Positions 1 to 7,717 of a stretch of DNA of 18,171 nt are shown here, in pieces. The position numbers were made by a program, and so were the translations under genes. This stretch comes from Planctomycetaceae bacterium (GTDB lineage: Bacteria; Planctomycetota; Planctomycetia; Pirellulales; Pirellulaceae): the NCBI GenBank assembly GCA_007124535.1, contig SLEY01000629.1:1-18171 (forward strand), given 5' to 3'. The notes beneath the pieces were generated by a model. The model worked only from the letters and a program-made list of their open reading frames with translations, made no database searches and was not told where the DNA came from. How positions within the stretch are numbered: the stretch's first letter is position 1; each line of letters begins with the position of its first letter.

Positions 1-1
1 G

Positions 2-2578
2 GGCGCCTTTCCGTTGATCGTCGACCTGGAACGTGGCCGGTTGCGGCGCTTCGCGGGCTTTTCAGCCGCTGCCCTGCCCGCGGTCGAACTCGAATCCACG
101 GACCGCGGGTATCGGATGCGGATCCCGCTGGCCGAGGTCGCCCGGCTGACGGGGCGGGAGCCGGAGAGTTTCGACATGTCGGCGGAGATCGAGTTGTATC
201 GGCAAGGCGATCAGCGCCGCATGTTCCACGCCGCCCCGCTTACCGAGCGGCGCGACCCGTGGCGTGCGGGCACCGCCACGTTTGTGCTGCGCGGCGAAGC
301 GGCGCCTTCGCGGGCGCCCCTGGCCCGGGTGGACCGCGCGGCTCCGGACGAACTGCCGGCCCACGCCCGCCAATGGGGACGGGTGCCGCCGTATGAACGG
401 CACGACGGCAACATCCCGCGGTTGCCGGTCATCCCCCCGGGACGCGAGGAACTGGCCCTGCGGACGAACCCCATCACGGGGGAGCAGGGCGAGCGGTTCT
501 TCTTGCGCGGTTATGGCTGCAGCGGCACCGTCGCTTCGGCGACCATGAATCTGGTGCGGTCCGGCACGGTAGGGTTGTACGACCTGGAGGACGACAGCGG
601 GATGCGCAACTTGCCGGGCACCCGCTCAGGTTGCCGGATCACGTTGTCGCCCGCTTTGGGGCTGCTGCTGTCGCTGGAAGGCACCGGCGATTGCTTCTGC
701 CCTTACAATTTCCCGGCCACCGTAGCCATGGCGCCCGCCCGGCAGCGCAGCCACGAGGACTGGGCGGTCTTCATGGACCAGGCGCGGGTGGGTCAGCTGC
801 AGCAGTTGGCTTTGAACTTCGGTGCGCCGGGGGATCGCCGGGACGAGCAAGGCCGGTTGTGGCTGGGGTACCCTCGGGCGCGGATGATGTACGCCACGGG
901 CGATTCGTTCGGCCCCTTCCCGCAAACGATCAGCCTGCCGATCGCATTCGACGTCGCCCCCCGCGGCGGCCCGTATCGTGTGAATGCCAACCGGGTCGTT
1001 GTGGAGAACACCAACCGGCCCTGGATCACCGCCTCCGGGCTGGAAGGCGTCCGCCAGTTGCAACTGGGCCTGATTTACCACGAGCCGCTGACGACGGCCT
1101 TGGCCTCCGCCGTGTCCGCGCCCCCGCAGATCGATGGCCGACCGGACGTCGCCTGGAGCGGCGATCCCGGCATCCCCATCACCGCGAATCCCGGCGGGCT
1201 GACGGACGAGGGCCGCGTGCGGGTGCGGTACGATCACAACCATCTGTACCTGGGCTTTGTCCGGGAAGCCCCGGTCGACCGCCGCGGAACCCCGATGCCC
1301 TGGGACCCCGAGACCCGGTTCAACGTCTTCTTCAAGGACACCGAGCGTTCGGCCTACGCGCAGTTTCAAGTGGATCGGGACGGCACGCTGCACAGCGAGG
1401 CGGTCAGCAGCGTCGCGCCGTTGCCGCGGATCGGCTCGGTCGATGGGGAGGGCGACGCCGCCGATTGGCGAGACCGCGGCATGGAACTGGCGCTGGGCGA
1501 CGACGGCGGTACGCTACGAATGGCTTGGACCGACCGGGGGATCGCATGGTTCTTGCGAGTACCGGCGAACCGCCCGGAAGATTTTCCGCGCGGCCTGCGA
1601 GCCCAGTTCGCCAACCTGGAAAGGGAACGCCTCGTCGAACTGGTGCTCGACACGGACGAGCGAACCGCGCGGGTCGTCCGCGGCAAGGTCCTCGAACGTG
1701 ACGGCCGCGAAGTGGAACCCACCGTCTTCGATGAACTGGGCACGACCCGCATGCGACGCGACTTGAACCAGCTGCGCGAGTCGGAAGAGATCGAAGCCGA
1801 CGTCGTGGTGCGCGCCGCCGATCAGGACCTGCTGGTCGAAGCGCTCTTGCCGTTGGACGCGCTGGAACTGGACACGATGGCCGATCCGTCGATCGGGTTC
1901 CAGCTGTCAGCCTTCGATCCGAACCACGGCGACGGCAACATCACCTCCGGCTCCGGCGCCCGTCGCGATCTGTTGGCCCGCGGCAGCCTGTTGACCCTCA
2001 TCCCCGGCGATGCGGAGAGTCCGCCTCGCCGCGTGACCACGGCAAACGTCCGGCGGGAATGGTACGGTCGAGTGTGGAATTTCCAGGCGACTCGGCACGA
2101 GCTTCCGACCAGCCGCTGGGCGGGAGCTGCCCGGGCGGAGGACGGCGAATTCCGGGTGGAAATGGCCATCCCCCTGCAAGTGCTCGGCGAGATCGACCTC
2201 TCGCGGGATCGGCTGCTAGCCCAGTTTGGCGCGGAGGGCCAGCTGTCGGCCGATCTGGACGATCTCGATCGGCGTTTCCGTGCCCGGTTCGTTCGCATTC
2301 ATACCGACCAGCTTCCCGAGGAGAGAGCGACCTACACCCTCCGCATGCATTTTGCGGAACTGGACGATCTGGAGCCCGGCCAGCGCGTGTTCGATGTGCA
2401 TGTCCAGGGCCGCCCGGTATGGGAAGGGTTCGACATCGTACGGGAAGCCGGCGGTCCGCGGCGAGCGATCAGCCGCGACGTGCGCCTCATTGCCGATCGC
2501 GAGTTGAGCATCGAGTTCCTTCCCCGGGCGGGCGAACCACGCATCAGCGGTCTGGAACTGCTGCGAACTCCGCATTGA
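2..2578 (+). CDS. PQQ-like propeller protein with CBM9-like and malectin-like domains (5' partial)
   Basis: The reading frame is open to the left edge, so the N-terminus is missing; the TTG at 14 is just an internal codon (residue numbers below count from it). Residues 1-95 look like the end of a CBM9-like beta-sandwich. Residues 160-355 resemble the closing part of planctomycetal PQQ-binding-like propeller proteins, with RGYGCSGTVAS, YDLEDDSGMRNL, GDCFCPYNF and LALNFGAPGDRRDEQG. Residues 365-480 restart a CBM9-like domain (PQIDGRPDVAW, HLYLGFVREAP), with more sandwich-like sequence up to about 750 (VEMAIPLQVLG). Residues 765-854 resemble malectin (YTLRMHFAELDD, ending ISGLELLRTPH). Such proteins are probably exported and bind or process glycans; no catalytic activity can be assigned. 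Cysteines 169, 207, 227 and 229 could form disulfides. The gene converges on the sulfatase with a 187-bp gap. Coding is certain; the domain calls are recognition by eye. Confidence 0.85.
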   Translation, partial: GAFPLIVDLERGRLRRFAGFSAAALPAVELESTDRGYRMRIPLAEVARLTGREPESFDMSAEIELYRQGDQRRMFHAAPLTERRDPWRAGTATFVLRGEAAPSRAPLARVDRAAPDELPAHARQWGRVPPYERHDGNIPRLPVIPPGREELALRTNPITGEQGERFFLRGYGCSGTVASATMNLVRSGTVGLYDLEDDSGMRNLPGTRSGCRITLSPALGLLLSLEGTGDCFCPYNFPATVAMAPARQRSHEDWAVFMDQARVGQLQQLALNFGAPGDRRDEQGRLWLGYPRARMMYATGDSFGPFPQTISLPIAFDVAPRGGPYRVNANRVVVENTNRPWITASGLEGVRQLQLGLIYHEPLTTALASAVSAPPQIDGRPDVAWSGDPGIPITANPGGLTDEGRVRVRYDHNHLYLGFVREAPVDRRGTPMPWDPETRFNVFFKDTERSAYAQFQVDRDGTLHSEAVSSVAPLPRIGSVDGEGDAADWRDRGMELALGDDGGTLRMAWTDRGIAWFLRVPANRPEDFPRGLRAQFANLERERLVELVLDTDERTARVVRGKVLERDGREVEPTVFDELGTTRMRRDLNQLRESEEIEADVVVRAADQDLLVEALLPLDALELDTMADPSIGFQLSAFDPNHGDGNITSGSGARRDLLARGSLLTLIPGDAESPPRRVTTANVRREWYGRVWNFQATRHELPTSRWAGAARAEDGEFRVEMAIPLQVLGEIDLSRDRLLAQFGAEGQLSADLDDLDRRFRARFVRIHTDQLPEERATYTLRMHFAELDDLEPGQRVFDVHVQGRPVWEGFDIVREAGGPRRAISRDVRLIADRELSIEFLPRAGEPRISGLELLRTPH

Positions 2579-2693
2579 CCCCCGGGCGGGTTAAATCGAC
2601 TTGGGGGTGTGGTCGCGTTCATGGCGATGCCTCCAGTACCAGCCGAACCGAAGGGCTGTCGGTGGAGCGATGCTCCGTCACGACAATGGCGGT

Positions 2694-2721
2694 GGGGCTC
2701 CACGCCGAGGCGTGGGGCCCC
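2694..2721. terminator. Hairpin between convergent genes, likely bidirectional terminator
   Basis: GGGGCTCCACGC (2694-2705) pairs with GCGTGGGGCCCC (2710-2721) around a CGAG tetraloop: 11 Watson-Crick pairs and one T-G pair. A smaller hairpin, GGAGC-GAT-GCTCC, lies at 2664-2676. Both sit in the 187-bp gap between the PQQ/CBM gene (+) and the sulfatase (-), where a two-way terminator is expected. Neither strand has a T-run after the stem, so this is not a textbook intrinsic terminator. Confidence 0.45.
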
Positions 2722-2765
2722 CAGTTCCAGGCGCGTCAATCGGGCGGTTTTCCCGTGGCGCCTGC

Positions 2766-4922
2766 TCAGTCGCCGCTCCGGGCCCACTCTTGCAGATCCG
2801 ATTCGCCCAGCACACCCCAGTAGACGCGGATGTCACGCAACTCGCCGGGAAAGGCGTGGGGCGTGTCGTAATCGGCGATCGGCGAGGAAGGATCGTGCCC
2901 CACGTGAAACGCCACACTCGGCTTGCTCGTGATCATGGCCCCGCTGCCGCTGGCCACGGGTTGACCATCCACATACAAGTGCATCCGGGCCTCCGCGTCG
3001 AACACGGCTGCCAAATGCACCGGTTCGTCCGGCGTCAGCGGCCGCTCGGCCGCCACCTCGCTCAACCCGCCGCCGCTGCGGATCGCAAATCGGGGTACGC
3101 CATCGGCCAGGTACAGCACATACCCGTGGGCTTGACCGCCCTGAGCGATCAGCACCCCGTCGCCGCGGGGCACCGCATGCGCGCCCAGCGTGATTGTCTT
3201 GAACGACGGGTCCAAATCGCCACGCGTCTGGCGCTCGTTCGACGCATAACCCACCACTTGCTCCAGTTCGACTTCGTCCAGCCGCGACAGCCAGCGCCGC
3301 TGGGCGATGCGATCCGGCGAGGCATAGGGCTCCTCGTCCTGATAGTACGCTTGCAGCCGCCGCAATTCGGACTTCATCTCCGCCCGCACCTCCGCGTAGG
3401 CGGGATCGTCGTAGACACTGGTCAACTCGTGCGGATCGGCTTCCAGATCGTACAGTTCCCATTCCTCCAGTTGGTAAAAATGCACGATCTTGTAACGCGC
3501 GGTGCGAGCCCCGTAGTGGCGGTTGACCATGTGCACCGCAGGAAACTCATAGTAGTGGTAGTACACGCTCTGCCGCCAGTCATCCGGCGTCTCCCCGTGC
3601 AGCAGCGGGACCAGCGAACGGCCCTGCATGGCCTCCGGCGGCGCCACGCCGGCCATCTCCAGCATCGTCGGCGCCCAGTCCAGATTGCTGACCATGTCCG
3701 TCGTCTGGTCGCCGTCGGTCACGCCGGGCCAGCGGACGATCATGGGCGTCCGGAGCGACGGTTCGTAAATGAATCGCTTGTCGTACCAGCCGTGATCGCC
3801 CAGGTAGAATCCCTGGTCCGACGCGTAGATCACGATCGTGTTGTCCGCCAGATCGCTGGCCTCCAAATACGCCATCAGCCGGCCCAGGTTGTCGTCGACC
3901 GAGGCGATGGTCCGCAGATAGTCCTTGATATAACGCTGGTATTTCCAGCGGAGCAGTTCCTTGCCTTCCAGGTTCGCCTCCCGAAACGCCTGGTTCTCCG
4001 GCCCGTAAGCGGCATCCCAAGCCGCCTGCTGCTGGTCGTTCATCCGATGGTAATCGTTGTTCCGCCACATCTGATGCTCGCGCTGCGAGCTGTGCTCGTC
4101 CGGCGGCACTTTCAGGTCGTAGCCCAGGAACATGTGCCGGCCGATCTCCATCTCCTGCTCGCGGGCCGCCGTCCCCCGTCCCTCGTAATCATCGAACAGC
4201 GTCGGCGGCTCGGGAATCTCCACATCCTGGTACAGCGTCAGATGGTCCGGGCCGGGCATCCATTCGCGGTGCGGCGCCTTGTGATGGTACATCAGCAAGA
4301 ACGGCTTGTCCGGATCGCGGCCTTCTTCCAGCCACTCCAGGCACTTGTCCGTGATGATGTCCGTCACATAGCCCGTCACCTGGTGCCGGCCCTCCGGCGT
4401 GAGGAAGTCCGGGTTGTAATAGTTGCCTTGCCCCGGCAGGATGTCCCAGTGATCAAAACCGGTGGGATCGCTGCGCAGATGCCATTTGCCGATCATCGCC
4501 GTCGCGTAACCGGTTTCCTGCAGCAGTTTGGGGAACGTCATTTGGGAACCGTCGAAACGGTCCCGGTTCGTCAGCTGGCCGTTCTGATGCGAATGCTTGC
4601 CCGTCAGCAACGTGGCGCGGCTGGGAGCACAGATCGAATTCCCCACGAACACGTCGCGAAACAGCATGCCCTCGGCCGCCAGGCGATCCATGTGCGGCGT
4701 CTCGTTGATCACCGATCCGTAGGCACTGAGCGCATGTTGGGCATGATCGTCGGTGAACACAAAGATGATATTCGGCCGCTCGTCCGCGCGGGCCGGACCC
4801 GCCGCGGCCAGCAGCAAAGCGCCCAGCAGGACGCCCCGGCAGACGATCGCCGCCCTCCGCCGGGCCGCCCGGCCCCCAACCCCTGGTCTGTCGATCGCCT
4901 TGCGTGCCGAAAAACTGTTCAT
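2766..4922 (-). CDS. Secreted formylglycine-dependent sulfatase with C-terminal LamG-like domain
   Basis: The 718-aa product is a type I sulfatase that hydrolyses sulfate esters, probably on polysaccharides. Metal-binding Asp58-Asp59 lie in NIIFVFTDDH. The formylglycine site is C98-A-P-S-R102 followed by ATLLTGKH. A second metal/active-site region reads YASDQGFYLGDHGWYDKR. Residues from about 545 to 718 form a concanavalin/LamG-like sandwich (VHLAAVFDAEARMHLYVDGQ, FHVGHD, GELRDIRVYWGVL), probably for glycan binding. An arginine-rich N-terminus, a hydrophobic stretch and AGPARA/DE form a signal peptide. I chose the ATG at 4922 because GAGGAACAGGTA precedes it and the signal peptide follows; the frame is open to an ATG at 5003, but that would add 27 unlikely residues. 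It lies 115 nt behind the acyltransferase. A TTGACA on the minus strand (4998-5003) could be a -35 box, but no good -10 follows. Substrate unknown. Confidence 0.93.
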   Translation of the reverse strand: MNSFSARKAIDRPGVGGRAARRRAAIVCRGVLLGALLLAAAGPARADERPNIIFVFTDDHAQHALSAYGSVINETPHMDRLAAEGMLFRDVFVGNSICAPSRATLLTGKHSHQNGQLTNRDRFDGSQMTFPKLLQETGYATAMIGKWHLRSDPTGFDHWDILPGQGNYYNPDFLTPEGRHQVTGYVTDIITDKCLEWLEEGRDPDKPFLLMYHHKAPHREWMPGPDHLTLYQDVEIPEPPTLFDDYEGRGTAAREQEMEIGRHMFLGYDLKVPPDEHSSQREHQMWRNNDYHRMNDQQQAAWDAAYGPENQAFREANLEGKELLRWKYQRYIKDYLRTIASVDDNLGRLMAYLEASDLADNTIVIYASDQGFYLGDHGWYDKRFIYEPSLRTPMIVRWPGVTDGDQTTDMVSNLDWAPTMLEMAGVAPPEAMQGRSLVPLLHGETPDDWRQSVYYHYYEFPAVHMVNRHYGARTARYKIVHFYQLEEWELYDLEADPHELTSVYDDPAYAEVRAEMKSELRRLQAYYQDEEPYASPDRIAQRRWLSRLDEVELEQVVGYASNERQTRGDLDPSFKTITLGAHAVPRGDGVLIAQGGQAHGYVLYLADGVPRFAIRSGGGLSEVAAERPLTPDEPVHLAAVFDAEARMHLYVDGQPVASGSGAMITSKPSVAFHVGHDPSSPIADYDTPHAFPGELRDIRVYWGVLGESDLQEWARSGD

Positions 4923-5037
4923 TACCTGTTCCTCGTTGCCGAAAGTCAAGTTTCCACCGCAATTGCCAAACCTGTTTCTGGCAGGGAATTCCGCGGCTGT
5001 CAACCCCCGCCGCCGATTCGCCGCGACCGCGGCTCGG

Positions 5038-7692
5038 CTACCGCTCGTCGGCGACTTCCTCGGCGATCTCCCGCCGCAGGACCTTGTAGTCGGTCTTGCC
5101 GGTCCCCAAGGCGGGAATCCGAGCGACCTGCCGCACCTGGTCCAATCGCATCACGCCCCGCAAGCCCGCCTCGACCAGCACGGCATTGGCGGCTTTCAAC
5201 GGCAGATCGTCCCGGGTGGTGAACAATGCAATGCGGTGCCCCCGAGGCGTTTCGACGCCCTCGACCGCCACCTGCGGACCGTCCTCGCTGGGCGGGAAAC
5301 GGAGGGCCAGCGGTTCCTCCAGGGCAGGCAGCGAAACCATCTCGCCCCCAATCTTCAGAAAACGTTTCAACCGCCCGCGGAAATGGATGAAACCGTCCTC
5401 GTCCTGTTCCACCAGATCGCCCGTGTTGTACCAGCAACGCCCCTCCCGCTCAATAAACGGCTGGGGACCCTCGTAATTCAGATAGCCCGAAAATACGGTC
5501 GGACCGGCGATCAACAGCAGCCCCGTCCGACCCGACGGCAGGGGCTCGTGCGTCTCGGGATCCACAACCCGCGCTTCCACCCCCGGTAAGGGCGGACCGA
5601 CGCTGCCCGGACGAGCTTGACCCGGAGGGCAGACCGAAACCACGGGCGAACATTCCGTGATCCCGTACCCCTCCAAAATCTCCGCCTGCGGAGCCCGTTG
5701 GGCACACGCCTCCCGAACACGCGCAGGACATTTCTCCGCACCCGTGACAATCATCCGCAGACTGCCGAAATCGTCGGCGGTCGCGTGCGAGAGCATGTAG
5801 CTCAGAAAGGTCGGGGGGGTGAACAATAACGTGGCCCGGTATCGGGCAAGGGTCCCGACCAGCCCCCGGGCATCGGTCGGATCGGCATGGTGCACGACAC
5901 GGATGCCGGTCAGGATCGGGGCCACCAGATTGACAGCCAAACCGAAGCTATGAAAGGGGGGCAGGAATCCCAGCATCACGTCGTCGCGGCGGAAATGCAG
6001 GACCTGGAAACCCGCCCGGATGTCGGCCATCAAGTTGCCATGCGAGAGGGGCACGGCCTTGGGCGCCGCTTCCGAACCCGAAGTGAACAGCACGACCGCC
6101 GGCTGGTCCGGTTCGGCGGGCGGCAAGCGACGCAACAGCCGCTGGGGAAACAGCACGGTTCCCAGCAGGGTGCGGAGCGCTTCGATCCGCCCGACGCTCG
6201 CCCGCAAGGGCTCCAGCAACTCGAATCGGGCGTCCTCGATCTGGATGCCCAAGCGGTCGATGAAGCGCTGTGAGGTGACCACGTGGCGGATCTGCATGGT
6301 CCGCACGGCATGGGCCAGGTGGGCGGGACCGGTGGTCCAATTCAACAGAACGGGCAGTTTGCCGGCCAGGTGCAAGGCGAAAAAGACCACGTCCGCGGCG
6401 ACCGAAGCCGGCAGCATCACGCCCACCGCCTCGCCTTCCAACCGGGCGAAACGCCGGCTCAACAGCCGGGCCCCCACCAGCAAACGGCGGTAAGTCAACA
6501 CGCCGGACAGCTGATCGGCCACCGCCACATCCGTTGCATTGGCCAGGGCCTGGCGTACGAAGGCCTCCGCCAGCGTCTCGGCCCGCGGCGCGGGCGCCTC
6601 GCTACGGGCCGGAACCTTCCACCAACGGGCCGGTACCGAACCAGTCGGGGACCCCTCGCCCGTCAGCAAGCCCTCGGCCAGCGCGCCCAATTCGCCCATC
6701 GTGTGGGCCACGCGGTCGCTGCGGAATCCGAAACGTTGCTCGATCTCCAACGCCAAATCCATCCGCTCCAGGCTGTCCAGCCCGATCTGCTCCAGCTCCG
6801 TCGCCGGATCCGTCTCTTCCGGACTCAACGCCCGCCCCAAATGTTCCTCCACCATCTCCTGGACGGCGTCCCAGGTGGCAGGACGAATCCGCTGGGAATC
6901 GACGCCCGCCCCTTTCTGCGGTTCAGGGAACGCGAACTGACGCCGCCCGCATAAAAAATGAGACGGGACATGAACGGGCGATTCGCCGCCGTCCTGGTTG
7001 TACCAGCGCTCCAGATACGGATTCAGTTGCTCTCGCTCCGGCGGCGGCAACTGGTCCCGCGGAATCACCTCCACGGTCAAGGTCACCGGCCGACGCGGCA
7101 TCACCAGGATCAGATTGGCCAATACGTCGAGTCCACCGCGCAGGGCCACACGCATCAGGTTCGGCTGACGCCCCGTGCGAGCCCAACTGAACCGGCTGCC
7201 CCACAAACCACGGGTACGGACCAGGACGACATTGGCTTCCGGGCACGCTCGCAATAACTCGGCCGGCGCCCGCGTCGCCCTGATCGTCTCCCGGCCCTGC
7301 TGCTGCAACCGGCCGGCCGGGTACACCAGAACGCTCTCGCCGCGACGCAAAGCCGCCGTGATCCGCTCGATCATCGCCAAAGCCGCCTGCTGCGCACTCC
7401 GGCTGTGCGATTGCAACTCCGGAACCTCCACCGCACCCATCGCCCGCATCCACGGATATAAAACCGCCATCCGATAAGTGCCCGTGTAGACCAGCGGCCG
7501 AAGCGGCGCGTGCAGTCGCAAATGGGCGAGCACCAACGGCGGGTCAATGTACGCCGGATGATTGGGCATCACGATCGTCGGACCCCGCAACCCAGCCAAC
7601 GCTTCCCCACCCTCCACGCGGACCCGGTAACGCAACCGCAGGATCCAACGGACCACGAACCAGAACATGCGTTGCACATACCTTTGGACCAT
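5038..7692 (-). CDS. PlsC acyltransferase - acyl carrier protein - acyl-AMP ligase fusion
   Basis: An 884-aa trifunctional lipid enzyme. Residues 20-230 are a PlsC/LPLAT acyltransferase with the H45-PAYI-D50 (HX4D) catalytic motif; the usual FPEG block is replaced by YPAGRLQQQG near 124-133. Residues 270-345 form an acyl carrier domain with the phosphopantetheine site G-L-D-S307-L. Residues 375-884 form an AMP-binding ligase with P-loop LFTSGSEAAPKAVPLSHGN (535-553), EGYGITECSP, YNTGDLVEQDEDGF and a C-terminal GTGKTDYK lysine. The predicted role is to activate a fatty acid, load it on the built-in carrier and transfer it to a lysolipid acceptor at the inner face of the membrane. E. coli Aas has acyltransferase and ligase domains but no ACP domain. 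The ATG at 7692 is preceded by GAGAGGGGG. The gene starts 25 nt after the exporter stop, so the two are very likely co-transcribed. Acceptor and acyl chain are unknown. Confidence 0.93.
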   Translation of the reverse strand: MVQRYVQRMFWFVVRWILRLRYRVRVEGGEALAGLRGPTIVMPNHPAYIDPPLVLAHLRLHAPLRPLVYTGTYRMAVLYPWMRAMGAVEVPELQSHSRSAQQAALAMIERITAALRRGESVLVYPAGRLQQQGRETIRATRAPAELLRACPEANVVLVRTRGLWGSRFSWARTGRQPNLMRVALRGGLDVLANLILVMPRRPVTLTVEVIPRDQLPPPEREQLNPYLERWYNQDGGESPVHVPSHFLCGRRQFAFPEPQKGAGVDSQRIRPATWDAVQEMVEEHLGRALSPEETDPATELEQIGLDSLERMDLALEIEQRFGFRSDRVAHTMGELGALAEGLLTGEGSPTGSVPARWWKVPARSEAPAPRAETLAEAFVRQALANATDVAVADQLSGVLTYRRLLVGARLLSRRFARLEGEAVGVMLPASVAADVVFFALHLAGKLPVLLNWTTGPAHLAHAVRTMQIRHVVTSQRFIDRLGIQIEDARFELLEPLRASVGRIEALRTLLGTVLFPQRLLRRLPPAEPDQPAVVLFTSGSEAAPKAVPLSHGNLMADIRAGFQVLHFRRDDVMLGFLPPFHSFGLAVNLVAPILTGIRVVHHADPTDARGLVGTLARYRATLLFTPPTFLSYMLSHATADDFGSLRMIVTGAEKCPARVREACAQRAPQAEILEGYGITECSPVVSVCPPGQARPGSVGPPLPGVEARVVDPETHEPLPSGRTGLLLIAGPTVFSGYLNYEGPQPFIEREGRCWYNTGDLVEQDEDGFIHFRGRLKRFLKIGGEMVSLPALEEPLALRFPPSEDGPQVAVEGVETPRGHRIALFTTRDDLPLKAANAVLVEAGLRGVMRLDQVRQVARIPALGTGKTDYKVLRREIAEEVADER

Positions 7693-7717
7693 GGGGCACC
7701 CCCTCTCGAACCACTCG

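Noticed and set aside
2601..5222. 873-aa plus-strand frame opposite the sulfatase
   Set aside because: It is antisense to a gene with clear sulfatase motifs. Long open antisense frames are common at this GC content, and its composition (His/Arg/Val-rich, no domain) is that of a shadow.
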